From: Echinarachnius parma
Lineage: Eukaryota > Echinodermata > Echinoidea > Clypeasteroida > Echinarachniidae
Reading direction: 5' to 3'
Length of the DNA: 64,000 nucleotides
Assembly (NCBI GenBank): GCA_037951105.1
Contig: JBAMJV010002090.1
Span: 62,001-126,000, forward strand
The notes below the pieces were generated by a model. It was not told the origin of the DNA, searched no databases, and worked only from the letters and a program-made list of their open reading frames with translations. Below, in pieces: positions 24,301 to 38,773 of this stretch (positions are counted from its first letter, which is position 1; the number at the start of each line of letters is the position of its first letter). Made by a program: the position numbers and the translations under genes.

Positions 24301-27300
24301 CACCAGGCGTCTCGATGCTAGTGTTGGAAGGTTCAGTCGTTCCCTCATTCTGGTGATCGAGCCAGGGTCACGTAAAGTGTAGTCGGCAGTGATGAACCGG
24401 ACTGCTCTGCGCATAACTTTTTCCAACCTCGCAATGTCCTTCTGTAGGTAAGGGTTCCACACACAAGCGATGAATGCCGTTCTCTTGCATTCTTCTGGGC
24501 AGAAGTTCAAGTTGCGGCGCACGAGTGCTGAGACTGCATTTGTCTTCTTGATGATTTTGCTGATGTGATGGGTCCATTTGAGATCGTTTGACAGGGTGAG
24601 ACCAAGGTACGGATGTTTGGATGTATGTTTGAGTATACGATCGTTTATAGTATAGAAGTGGGAAGTCTTGGAGTCGATGCTGATGACCTGGCATTTCTCT
24701 GGGTTGAACCTCATTCCCCACTTGACTGCCCATTGTTGTAGATTGGAGAAGTCATCCTGCAGTTTGAGGTGATCACGATGGCTTCTGATCTGCCTATAGA
24801 GAACACAGTCATCGGCAAAGAGGCGAACTTGGGACTTCACCACCTTTGGTAGATCGTTAATATGGCACAAGAAGAGAATAGGTCCCAGTACGGTTCCTTG
24901 TGGTACTCCTGAAGTTACGGTCTCAGTGCTTGAGTGTTCTCCATCCACTACTACTTCCATCTTTCTCCCTACAAGGAAGGATTCAAGCCACTGATGTATC
25001 TGGCCATCTATGCCGTAGTGGTTCAGCTTGTGAAGCAGCAATGAATGTGGTACCGTGTCGAAGGCCTTCGCAAAGTCCAGTATGATGACATCAGTCTGGG
25101 CTTTCTTTTCGTGCGCCAGTAGAAGGTCGTGAACTGTTGTGAGGAGTTTTTTTTAATTTATTTATTAAAGGTTTATTAAAATACTGCCATCGCGATCAAG
25201 AGACCGAATTGCGGCCCGTTTACATGTAAATACAAACAAAGATAAACATAATGCCAATAATTTCATAAGTACATATCTATATACAAATTGAAATATTAAT
25301 ACAAATTGGTTGATTCAATTATTCATTATAAGAATATTACATAAATGTATGAAGTAAAATGTAAGTTTCTATTAAGGTTTATGGTTATCAGGCACAAACG
25401 GAATCACACACACGGTCACGCTGTAAAAAAAAAATAACAACAACAACAACAACAAATAAGCAAACAAACAAAACCGACACACGAGGAGCATACACAATAA
25501 CACGCACAAAATATACGGCTCTGGCACGCACTCACACGAACGCACTGATGCATATTCAAACAGTCATGTGGACAAACATAAAAGACAGACACATGCGCAT
25601 GTATATACACATTTACCACGCATACATATTTACGTAATTATTACACATTTTCGCACATCGCTAAAAACTCGGACACAAGTCATGCGCATGCATGCACCCC
25701 GAATGCACACACTCACGAAATCACCCATGCATACTCACCCAAATATACAAGTATACACATTCAACCAAGATGAGCACGATCACACATAAATAAACACTCA
25801 CTAGAACCCTAAAAAGATACGCACGATCATAAATGAATAAACACACGCTAGAACTCAAACAGCATTCAAGTACACATACACCCTGACACACCTGCATACA
25901 CCGCACACATTCACACTTGCTTTTAGTCATGTTGATTGCGATATTGTGTTGGCATAATTAAATACATTTCATAAATAAATATAAGCATGGATATTGCACA
26001 AATAATATACTAAATATGTTCAATCAAGGTATATAATACTTGAATCTTAATGCAAAGAGGAACTACTATTATTCAATTATCAATTATAAATATAAATGAG
26101 CATACTTATACATTAAAACGATCTCGCCCAACGATGAAAGAGATACGAGGTCAAAACGTGGCCAGACCGGAATCCGTGGTTTAGTGAAGATAGGATGTTG
26201 TTATCTTGTAGGTGTTGGAGGAGGTGCCTCAGATGATATGTTCAAGTTGCTTGCATGCCACTGTTGTTAGGGAGACTGGCTTATAGTTACTTGCTGTATG
26301 TATATCGCCTTTCTTGAATACTGGAGCTGACAACAGACAGCTGAAATATGTTGGCAAGTCCTGGAGCAAGTTCATTGGCACACTCCTTAACACAACATTC
26401 GGGATCATGTCTGGGCCGACAGCTTTTGAAGTGTTAATCTTCTTAAGTAATGTTTCAACCCCATTGATAGAAATGTGGAGTGGCTTGATTTTACGATGAC
26501 TACGGCTGTTTATGATGGGTGCATCGTAAGTATTTCGGTTGAAGACTGACTTGAATTGGTTTACCAGGATCGGGGCCTTACTCTTACTGTCGTGGATAAG
26601 GTTTCCAGCCTGCTTGAGTGGAGGGGTACCCGTCCTATCTTGACGTTTCGATGAAGGGTTTTGGGTTGTTATCTTCCAGTCCTGTGAAATATTTAGCCAA
26701 AGCTCGGAGGCTTCAATAGACAATGGACATTTTGCAGGTTCCCTCGTCTTCGATCTGGATGACGACCACGGGGCGGGGTGACTCAAGATATCTTTTACGT
26801 CCTCCGCAAAAAGTATACGCTTTGATCCAGACGGTCGGGGAGTCGCCAAAATCTCATTGAAGACCATGTTCTTATCAAGAAGACCATCAAAGGCGATCTT
26901 AGCAACTGGCTTTAACAGCTCATCAATGTTCTTGATGGAACTCACATAACTGGGATCATCTAGATCCATGTAGATCTTCTGGACGAAGTGCTCCTTGAGA
27001 AACAGAAACATCTCCTTCAACAGTTGTGAAATCGTCTGCAACTGCTGGACTTGTCTACACCTTTCTTCCCTCAGTTCACTCCACATCAAGCACAGCATGG
27101 AGATGTAGATTGGGTAAGGCGCCACGTTCTCTGCTATGATGTCATTGTCTTACATAAACTGGATCAGATTAGTGGCTTTCACACAATCTTGGGGTTGGTG
27201 CGACTGAGTGGGACCCTGGTATATTACTCGCTTTATCAACTCCCTTTTATATTCATCCAAATAAACTTGCGGCGTTAAATATTTAGCCAAAGCTCGGCGG

Positions 27301-30300
27301 CTTCAATCGGCAATGGGAATCGTGCAGCCTCCCTTGTCGTTGATCTGGATGACGCCTACGTGTGGGGGGTGGGGGGTGACTCAAGAATGATTCTACGTCC
27401 TCCGCAAAACGTGTATACTACGATCCACGTTTGGGGAGTTACCAAAATCTTGGGGGAGGCGTGGCTGAGTGGGACCCTCCTGGGTTAAAGCTCAACGGCC
27501 ACAATCGGCAATGGGCATTTTGCAGCATTCTTTGTTGATCTGGACAACCACAGGCCGGGGGTGACTCTAGGATACTTCTCCGTCCTCCGCAAAACGTATA
27601 TATACTTCGATCCACATTCGGGGAGTCATCAGATTCACAAAGTACATTTTCACAAATGTGCAAAATTTATACAAATTACATTTATTTCAGTGATATTGCA
27701 AATAAAACACAAACAACTTTTATTCCAATGACTTTGTGATATTTGAAATATTATACATAATTGACTGCTATGAGGGGCATATTGAAAAATATAGGCCCGA
27801 GGTGATCTCAAAACCATGATATGATATTATGGTTTTGAGATCACAGAGGGCCTATAATTTTCAATATGCCCAGAATAATAAAGCAGTCAATAATTGTTTT
27901 ATATACCGAACAAAACTATAATCTGATTGATTCATGTAATCATCACACAAATAAATGATTTCAATTAAATTAAAGTATAATATAAAAGAAAACAAACTAT
28001 TGATCATGACACCATCACATACATTGTACTATTATTCTGTTTGTGACGCTGACCCCCTTTGTGTAATAGCCCTAGCACAGAGCGCGTATGTAAATTCATG
28101 GTTACGCGCATTAACTATTGCGCGCCCATATGCAAAACGTGCGCATCAAAGTGAATAATTAACCCGCTATATTATATGACCTACATGTATAAAGATACTG
28201 GTGTGCGATTGGTCAAAATGCTGTCACGTGACCATCGCTACAAGGATGAGAAGCGTTATATTGACCAACATGATGTAAATTACGTCATACCAGTCAATAT
28301 AACGCCGTTATATTGACTGGTATGACGTAAATTACGTCACAATGGGTGTGTGAAGATGAACAATTTTGCGCGTATTGCGCGTATTGTCGATAATGTTATT
28401 TCAACACCAAATTTATATTCAACTTGATTTGTATCTATGGGGAAAAAAGTACAAACACACGGTGCAGTGCAGTGCACCGCCGAGCAAGTTCATTGTTGAA
28501 TGACGAATTACTGTCGCAGCCACGGAAGGACAACAATGCAAATTGTGCCCCATTTTTATGACATGGATTGTGAATTAGGAAATAATTGATTTCTGTTATT
28601 CATTGTTGTAAAATACAATAATATGACATTATTTTATGATGGGCAAACTAAGTATGAGCAATTATTTTGTTTTAAATCAAATAAAAAATGTTATTTGTAA
28701 ATATGTAAGGATAATGTATAATCTATAAAGGCAAAATAGCAGTAGATACTTACAAAGTCTGGTTGCACAAACATGTAGCCTGCTAATGTGTGAGCAGTCC
28801 TCGTCTCTGCCTTCCCAATTGTCATTGCTTTCATGCCAGACAATCCATTCGTCTTCACCACTTTAGCTGCATCTTTGTCGTGGCATTCAAATGCTACATC
28901 CACCAGGAAATCCCTCTCCATCTCCCTCTCCATCTCACTCTGCATCTGTGCCTGGCTCTGCCACAATGACTGCACATTGTCAGATTCCTCGTCTTCCCAC
29001 TGCTTCTCTGCATGGATGCCTACATGTAGGTCTGCCAATCTACAAGTCATCCTGGTCAGGACATCAATCCCAACTTTCCTGTCCTGCGCTGTGCAGAAGT
29101 ACAGCAGGTATCTGAACTCCTCTTTCTTTGGCAGCACCACCTCTTCCATCAGCCGCACATACTCTTTGTGGTTGGTATAGTAGAGTGATGCAAGGTGCAT
29201 TCCCGCCATATACTCTTGGAAGAGTTTATGGGGGAAGTACACCTTAGACTGCACACGGGACTGGGTTGTATCGTGCCGTTGTACCTTCGGGATGAGCTTC
29301 TTTTCTTTTGTCAGGAAGCCTATCTTGCAGGCGATCATCATTGCCTCCTCACAGTCCTCAAATTCCTTCTCATTGAAGACCATGTTCTTATCAAGAAGAC
29401 CATCAAAGGCGATCTTAGCAACTGGCTCTAACAGCTCAATGTTCTTGATGGAACTCACATAACTGGGATCACCTAGATCCATGTAGATCTTCAGGAGGAA
29501 GTGCTCCTTGAGAAACAGAAACATCTCCTTCAACAATTCTGAAATCGTCTGCAACTGCTGGACTTGTCTACACCTTTCTTCCCTCAGTTCACTCCACATC
29601 AAGCACAGCATGTAGATGTAGATTGGGTAAGGCGCCACGTTCTCTGCTATGATGTCATTGTCTTGCATAAACTGGATCAGATTAGTGGCTTTCACACGGT
29701 CGTTCTTAAAGTACTTCTTGATGTACACCGAGATGTTTTCTTTTGTGAATCCCTCAACCCTGATGAAGGTATACAGGTTGTTTAGCTTTGCATCCCATCT
29801 GATCTGAGTTGCCTTCCAGGGACGGGATGTAACCAGGATAAGACATGTGTCCAGTTGGTCTGAAGAGAGAGTCTCTACAATACTTGTCTCCAGAATAGCT
29901 GTATGGCTAGCTGGAGAAGCCTCAGCTGTGTTTGTGTTGCTTCTTGGTTGTGGGATGTTCTCCCTGAACTCCTCTAGCCCATCATAGATGATGAAGACCT
30001 TGTCTGGATGAAGTAGGATGTATTCATCCAGCTGGCTGGCTCGAACTGGATTGCCTTTCTTCAGGTAACTTTTAACTATTTCTCCAATGGTGCAATTCCC
30101 TGATTCTCGCAACCGAACAACAATGACCATGACAAATTGCTTGAAATGTGTTCTATTGACCCAGTCCCATGCTATCTTAGCACAGAATGTGGTCTTGCCA
30201 ACTCCAGCTTCTCCCTGAACCATCATTCGTTTGGTTATTTTTTTATTAACCTTGATGTTCAGGAGGTCTTTGTAATCTAGAATTGTCCAGTATCTGCCAT

Positions 30301-33300
30301 CTTCTTTCAGCATACTCAGGTTTGTGTAGATGTCTTCAAATTGACGAAGGGAGAATGGATCTAGGGGGTCATCTCTTATCTTACACAGGTTTGTTTCATA
30401 GAAGAATCTCAGATCGTCGCAGCACCTTTGTAGCTCTTTCTCTGAGAGGGGTGATGTGGATCCAGAAGATGATGCATGACCTACAATGAAAAGGTAAAGT
30501 ATTGCTGGTACAACTCAGAAAATATAAAAGTTATTAAAACTCTTTTGTTCAAACCCATTCATGATGGTCTGATTTTTCTATAACATGCATTTGTATAGAC
30601 CGAAACCCAAATACATCTATTTTGGGGACGAGTCCTAAATGGGTTGAAGTGATGATGGTGGAAAATAACATGTTATAGTAAGTGGAATTGCTCTTTGCAA
30701 GGATTTGGGCAGAGGAATACTCATTTTGAAATATTTTGAAGGGATCTAGTAAACTATTGATACATGTAAACAAAAAAAGACAAAAAAAGACAAAAAAAGA
30801 CAGAGTCTGTGGCATGCAGTACGTAGGCGAAACCAGGAACACCCTCAAGAGACGCTTTTACGGACACAGATCCACCATCCACACCTCCAAACATGACGCC
30901 CCAGTCGGCAACCACTTCAACCTACCTAATCACTCCATTTCTGACATGATTCTACAGGGAATAGAATCTTTAGGTAACCGCCCGGACGCGAATTTTTTTT
31001 TCCTACGAACTTTTTGTCCTTGGCGCATGCGCACATGTGTCATTCTCCGAGATCTCATGAATATTCATTAACATCTCTACGATACGAAAGTAAATTTGCG
31101 AATTGCGAATATTATATCTACGGTAGCTAATTGCATGCATGTACCAGTTCAGGCGTGATCTACAGGAGATATGATACTACTATTGGGAGAAGTGCGATAA
31201 CCGATAAGTTTGAGATATTCTGCACCTTTAGACAGCAAGTAAGTATGATCTTGAATAACTGTCTTGTTCCTGATTCCCATGTCATTGTACTTAAATAACA
31301 CTAACAGAAAGTAGTTTTCCAACGTCTGTCTCCTTGTTATCATTTTGTTATTGCATACTTCCACTTCCCAGTCCCACATATTTAAATGTATGTATTGTTT
31401 GTTCTTCTAGATGCTGAGTCAGTGACTGAGTTGTGTTGTAAACTTGTATGAGACTTGAGTGTTGACTGTGGTCTGTTGATGATCAGTTATCTTGAATATT
31501 ATGAAATAAAAGTTCTTTGGACAATACAATAATGCTATATTATGAAATAAAAGTTCTTGGGACAATACAATATTCATATTGTTGCTTATCATTCTCCTTA
31601 AACGTACTAAACTACTACGTACTAGTACTAGTACTAGTAGTTAACGATAGTCCTACTCCGTCCTACTCCTAGCTACAACTACAAGGTTCTCTAGTAGTAT
31701 AAAGCCTTAATTAAACTACTAACTACGGATCTCTTCTTGCTTGGTCTGGTCTGGAGTCTTGCAAAAAGTGATGAGTGGTTGATACAATGAAAATGTGCAT
31801 AAATCAATGGCATAATTGATTATTGTTATCTGATTATTATTCTGATAATGATAACGATATGTCGACTGAGCTGACTTGCTGATTGCTGTGTGATTTCAAG
31901 TTAAATAGACGTTATATTGCCGAGTAATGAGCAAAAATAAAAAGTGATATTCACTAACTCATGACATTGGCCATATTGCCAACAATGACATTGCACTCAC
32001 TTTATACGGGGTTTCTGTGGTGGATAATTTAATATCTGAACACTTCAATCGTAAATATTTGTTAAATGAAAGGGGAAAAAATGAAACCTTGACCCATGCA
32101 TTTTGTTCATACAAATACAGCAAGGTATAAGGATTTATGAGGGGGTGGGGTTAATGGTTTTCGATACCTCACGAAGCCTAATTAAAAAAGTGTTTTTTTG
32201 TTGATTTATAGTATTGATATGTTGTTATTAACAAACAGACTTGGCTGTCTCTCCATTTTTACAGGAGTTCTGAACCACATTTTCATGATGGAAGACTGAT
32301 GGTAACCCTTTGTCATCACAATCACCCAGGCATGGCAGCTGATGCTCTTCGACACAGAGATGTCTCAGCAAAAGTCAGAGAAAAACTGGTCGGTCTTTTC
32401 AAAGAAGGCTTCACCCCAGCAAAGGCACTCGATCTCCACAAGTATCTGAGCTACAGTTACAGGTACGGAATAAATGTTACAGATTTTTACAAATTTGATT
32501 TTTGTCGAGCCCAATGTAGGTGGAGGGAGACTAAGGGATCCAATCCCTTACACAACTTTGAATAACTTTCCAACCCTAAATTTTGGACTTGGACAATGTT
32601 AGTACTATTAATTTTATGTCCCTTTAGTGTAGTCTGGTCTATTTCTAGAGTTCACTATAACTCCTAGATCTAGTCTGATTTGAGTTGAAGTTATGTCTGG
32701 TCTCTTTGACTGATAGAACATGCTTGCCATGCCCATGCATGGCCATGGACACTGGTCTAACTCCAGGGGTGATATTTTGGAGTGAAGCCACGACAGTGAC
32801 CTCTAACTTCTAAAGCTCTACTGATTTTCACATTTTTAAACATTATGTTTTTTTCAATGCCTGTTGGAATTCAGTCAAAATCTCCACTTCACTCTCCAAG
32901 CTCAGCTATGATAGATCTAGATCTACAATTTGTGACACCTAAATAGTAAATTACATTTACTCACCATTCTGCTGACCAGCAATGTTGGAAAAAATACTTT
33001 AACAAATTTAAATTAGAACTGTGTCATTGTCGTCATTTTGGGGCTCTGGCTCTGTCCTATCCATTGTCTCCATTTCTCTGTTACTGCCAGTTCTGATCCT
33101 CCTTGCTCAAATATGGACAAAAAGGAGCTAAAGGGAGTATGGGGTAATACTGTTTACGTTGACCTCATATAGCAGAGCTTGAGACTTGAGTTGAGTGTAC
33201 AGTACAGTGACATTGATCATATTCAACAATTAATGATTATTATTTAATTCAATTATTATTTTTATCATTCTATTTATTTATTTTATTTATTTGGCACTAT

Positions 33301-36300
33301 TTCAGAAATCAAGAAACAAAATTTAAAACGGTATTGAACTCTTACAACCATTAGCTCTTTATTGTACATATGTGAGGATACAACTGGTCGAGAAGCTAGG
33401 AGTGAACATAGAGTTCCAATTTATATTTGTATGCATCCGCCCGCCCGCCCCCCCCCCCCCCCCCCCCCCCCCCAAAGGCTGCCTGAGGCATTATGTTTTG
33501 GGGTTGTCTGTCCATCCATTGTGAATGCAATATCCCAAGAACCAATCGATGGACAGAAAGCCTTGCTGCTTGATCAGATGAGGCTTAACAAGTTCACTAC
33601 AATATTCCCCTTTTATTTTTCAGGGGGTGTTCAGTTATCAGCAAATTATGAACACCAAATCTGTCAGAATACCCCGAATAAGCAGAATTCATCCCAGTTT
33701 GAGCTGAAGCTGAGGTTGAAATTGAATTCCGGAGATGATGCAAATAAGGGCATGGCTACAGGATTTTCAAGACGCTAGCTACACAACATATCGACTGGCA
33801 CGCACTTATCCCAAGATTGCAGAGAAATCCAACAAGCTTGAGTACAAGGTTGGTTTATGTTATGTTCAGTACATTGTGATTGTGACCTTAACCCTAAGCC
33901 CATTGGGTTATTTTGGTCACTTGAGTCCATTAGGGGGGGGGGGCATTTTGGCCCCCCCCCCCCTCAAATCTCGGCAACGAATGGACCGATTGACTTGAAA
34001 ATTGGCACATACGTAAAAAAAAGTCAAGTAGAATAAGAATTTGAAAAAGAAAAAAAAAGTGGACCATTATTTTGTTTAAAAATAATTAATTAACATTTTT
34101 AATATACAAATTTTTGACGAATTTGGGGGATAATTGGGATTTTCATCTAAATTCAAGAGAAATTACAGGATTTCTTCAGGTTTTCTGTAAAAATACTTTC
34201 AAATGATGTAATTCATCATATCCATGTTTTTTATGGTGATAAAATATATCACTAATTTGCATAAAATATGCAAATATGCCAATTACTATTCCCGGATTTA
34301 CCCACATTGTTTTCATTCTGATGTATTTTATTCATTTATTTCTTTTTGTTGTTTATTTTTTGGAAGAATTTCTCTCTGAAGTGTATGAATTAAACTAATA
34401 ACAAAGAAATAATCCAAATTATAATTCAATGTAACAATTATATCAGATTTGGAGTTTACATGGCATCGGATATATGAATTACATAGAAACCTGTACAAAA
34501 ATTTCTATTTTTTGTGACGGTTGAGCAATTATCGACCTCTAAAATCAGTTCTACATGTCCGACCGGGGTGAATTATATATCAAAACATGCGGGAGACTTG
34601 AGAGAAAAAACTCACGAAGATTGAACGTGAAATTCCAATCGGTCTAGATGCACGTCAAAAAAAAAAAGACGGGGGGAGGGGCAAAATGCCCCCCCCCCCC
34701 CCCCAATGGGATTAGGGTTATAACTATCAATTAATTATGCAAATTTAAAACCATGGATGAGGCATTGATGCAAATGATCAATGTACACACATCCAAGACA
34801 ATGGGCATGTTACACATGATGAATAATTCAAAAGAAATGGAAATATTTAGTTTCATCGTTCTTATGACTGATATCCATCAGGAGAACAAAGAAGTATAGA
34901 ATGGTAACTGACATGTGACTTTACTCTGTATTGTAGATTACCATGGCAATATTTTCTTTCATTTCCTTCAGGTTATACTACAAGAACTTCAGTGCCAAGT
35001 ATGCATGGTAAAACAAAGGGTGAGCAGGTGCTGCAAAACTTCGATGACAAGTTGAAGGAGTATGATGAGGCAACAGGTGGGAAAGGAGCGCGAATGAAGA
35101 TAGTCGGGGAACGCAATGTAGCCACTGCTATTTGTACTCCCCTTATGCATCGTATTCATAGCAGCACAAAACATTCCAGTGAACTGGTCTTCATTGATGC
35201 TTCAGGAAATATGGACAGGCAGGGATATGTCGTGTATTCCTATTCTTATTTCACTGCTGTGCTGGTGGAGTTCCTCTTGGAGTATTAGTTACTACCAGTG
35301 AAAGTACAGAAACTGTGACGGAGGCTCTACACAAGTACAATTCATTTTTGAGTGATGATTCTCACTTCGGGAGTGGACTGAGAGGACCGGAAATCTTCAT
35401 GACTGATGACAGCTTATCAGAAAGGCAGGCTTTAGAGATCGTGTACCCCGAGTCCGCCTTGCTCTTGTGCATCTTTCATGTTCTTCAAGCTTTCTGGAAA
35501 TATCTGTGGGACTCAAAAAAGGGTGTCAGAAAAGAGCACCGACCAGCGCTACTTTCCCTGCTGAAGGACATGGTATACTACCAAACCATCGACAAACTAG
35601 AGGAGAATTACCAGAAAGCTGCCAATGATGTGATTTTTCGGAGCTACAAAGTGTTTGCTGCCCACATGAAGGACATCTACGATCGCAGAACCTCGTGGGC
35701 AGTTTGCCATCGTGAAGGCATGAATATGCGTGGAAACAATCACCAACAACTTTGCTGAGGCTTCTATCAGGATTCTGAAGGACCAGATATTCGAGAGAAC
35801 GAAGCGTACAATGTCATCCAGCTAGTGGACTTTTTAGTCACACGCCTTGAGGCCTATTATGAGAGACGCCTGCTGGACATCTGCAACAGTTGCCTAGATA
35901 GAGCCCTGCAATCACGCTTTCTGCTTCATCACTCACTTGGCTCAAAGATTGACCAATCCAGGATTGTCTGCAATGGGAATATAACATTCACCGTTCCAAG
36001 TGAAGAAGAGGTCGACAAGACATACTCTGTGGACATGTCGTTAGGTGTGTGTACCTGTTTGAGAGGATAAACAGGACAAGCAAATTCACCTACTTAAATG
36101 GGAATTCTACCCTGAACAAGTTTGAGTAGAAAAAAGGAACAGGACATTATATTTGTAGCAATTTCTGATTAAGAATTTAAAAAAAGATATGCATTTTTAA
36201 AGATAATGTTATATCAAACACAAATGGGCAACTCTGTCATGAACATGTAACATGCGAGCTGTTTAAAGGGGTAGTTGAGTTTTGCTATAGAGGGCACTAC

Positions 36301-38742
36301 ACAAAATAGTTTTTATGCCTCCGCCAACGAAGTGGCCGGAGGCATTATGTTTTCGGGTCGTCCGTCCGTCCGTCCGTCCGTACGTCCGTCCGTCCGTCCC
36401 GTTTCGTTCTCGCGATATCTCAAGAACCAGTTGACGGATCAATTTCAAACTTGGTATGAGTGTACATATTGGGGTGACAATGATCTGATTAGATTTTAGG
36501 GGTCATGAGGTCAGAGGTCAAGGTCACAGGACTCAATATGTATGCGAAAATGGCTTGTAATGGCAAAATTTCAAGAACTGAATGTCAGATTTCAATCAAA
36601 CTCGGTACCTGAATGTATCATAAAGAGTCAGCGTAGCCATAACATGTTGGGGTCATGAGGTTGAGGTCAAGGTCACGGGACTCATTATAAATGCAAAAAA
36701 GCTTGTAATGCCAAAATCTCAAGAACTAAATGTCAGATTTCAATCAAACTTGGTACCTGAATGTTTTTTAGGGAGCCATCAAAGATTGGGGTCATATGGT
36801 CAAGGTCACAGGACTCAAAATATATGAAAAATATTTTTAAAAATTAAATCAGTGCATGTTAATTTGGGCTTGATATTAAAATCGCGTGATAGCGGAGGCA
36901 TAATTTTTGATTGCGCGCAATCAAAGATCCATCTAGTTTTTTGTGAGATAATGAAAAACTGATTGTCAAATCAAAAGAGCATACAAATCTTATGACAGAA
37001 TAAACTTTATTTGATCAAAATCGGTTCAGAAATGGCTGAAATATCCATAAACATAACCATTTGTAATAAATGTGGGGCCCTCACAATTATTCAATCATTT
37101 TGACCCAGCCGTTAAAGGGAGAGATCCACTTTTGCAAGCCAAAATTCAAAAGTTGCGAGGTTATTGTCTTATATGAAAGGAAATGTCATTTAATAGCATG
37201 CCTGAAAAAATTAGGGCTTGAAATCTCTTTTTCGTGGAGTTATAGACCTAAAACTGAATAAACTGAGGGACGTCGGTTAATTAGGTACATAAGTATTTTC
37301 GGCCGGTGAGTAAGCTCGTACATAGATTTCACGGAGTGCCAGATCGGTATGCATGACCCCTACGTGACCCGCGCTAGCTACGTGACTCGCGCATAAGTAC
37401 TAATGTGTGACCGTTTACCAAGCAAAATACCCAAACATCGCTTAAACTGACTACATGTAATTATATATTCTTTCTTTTTGAGATCTTTTTCCGTGACATA
37501 CGTTAACAAATGTCGGCTTCACAATACCTTTACGAGAATTAGTACTATATTGTTGTAATATTATGCTAAATCAGTTGAACTCCTTTATTGACCGATATAT
37601 AGTTTAAATGGAGGGACGCATTCGTTTTTCATTCGTAGAATCCAAATTAGAGGGCTGTTCGCTCTGATTTTTTTTGTGTGTGTTACATTGATCCCCATCC
37701 GTCAACTAAAAGCTGTTCAGACGTTTTGTAAAAGTGGACCTGTCCCTTTAACAAAAATTAAAAATGCATCCTCTTTTCAAAAATTACAAAAGAGATTTTT
37801 AAATAGTTGCTGATTATCTCTCTATCTAATCACTATTTCAGCAAAACATCCCATGCACAATATTTTATTTAACATAATTGTTGAAACCAATGAGTGTTTA
37901 GAGAGCGCCCTCTTGAGTTTTAACAGGCTTTTTACTTAGTCAGTTGTAATTTTCTATTCCTTTCGAGCTACAATTTTTCTAATGTAATGGTGCAGGTTTT
38001 GGTTACTAATATTCAATTTGACCAAAACTGTACTCTCTTTACCAGAACTCAACAATCCCTTTGACTGCAGCACGAGTTCTTACTGGTATTCCTAGGTTTT
38101 CTCACCTTACACCTATTTTGAAGGAGCTGCATGGGTGAAAGAGAGAATAATATTGAATCATTATTTTAACAAACATTAAATGCACAATTTTGTATGAAAA
38201 AGGGCTAAAACCATTTTTTTTTTAAATAGCGCCCTCTTGAGTTGTAACGGCTCTTTTTGAATGATAACAGGGGTTTTACTTAGTTGTTTGTAATTGTGTA
38301 TACTTTTCGAGCATGGTGAAGTTATAACTATTACTTTGTACCGTAATGGTGCAGGTTTTGGTTACTAAAGTTAAGTTTGACCAATACTCAACTATCCCTT
38401 TAATAACAATGGTCTGTAATTGGGATCTTTATTTTTTAGCAGGTACCAATATAGAATTGTTGTTTTCAACATCAAAGATCATATGGTTTGCTTTGATGCT
38501 TTCATCTATGTACATGGATCTATATATTCCAACTGTACATTCATAATATGATAAGATTGTCAATATCATTTCCTGTTAAGTAGACATATGTGTCAACCGC
38601 AAATAATATGTATGTAATTAAATCAGGACTGTATTGAACATCATTAATGTACATTAAAAAATAAGAGCAGAAAATATGAATATCATTGTGTTAATAATTG
38701 TATCAATGATTCAGTGATTTAATACAAAATATACAAAAAGGA

Positions 38743-38773
<31 letters not shown>

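Noticed and set aside
26229..27125. 298-codon ORF joining NACHT and reverse transcriptase as a functional fusion protein
   Set aside because: It begins within a truncated NACHT copy, has a stop just upstream, no splice sites, and the LINE part is frameshifted after KQLEHII.
28833..29785. Plus-strand ORFs of 68-115 codons over the NACHT exon
   Set aside because: Antisense shadows of exon 6; no independent motif.
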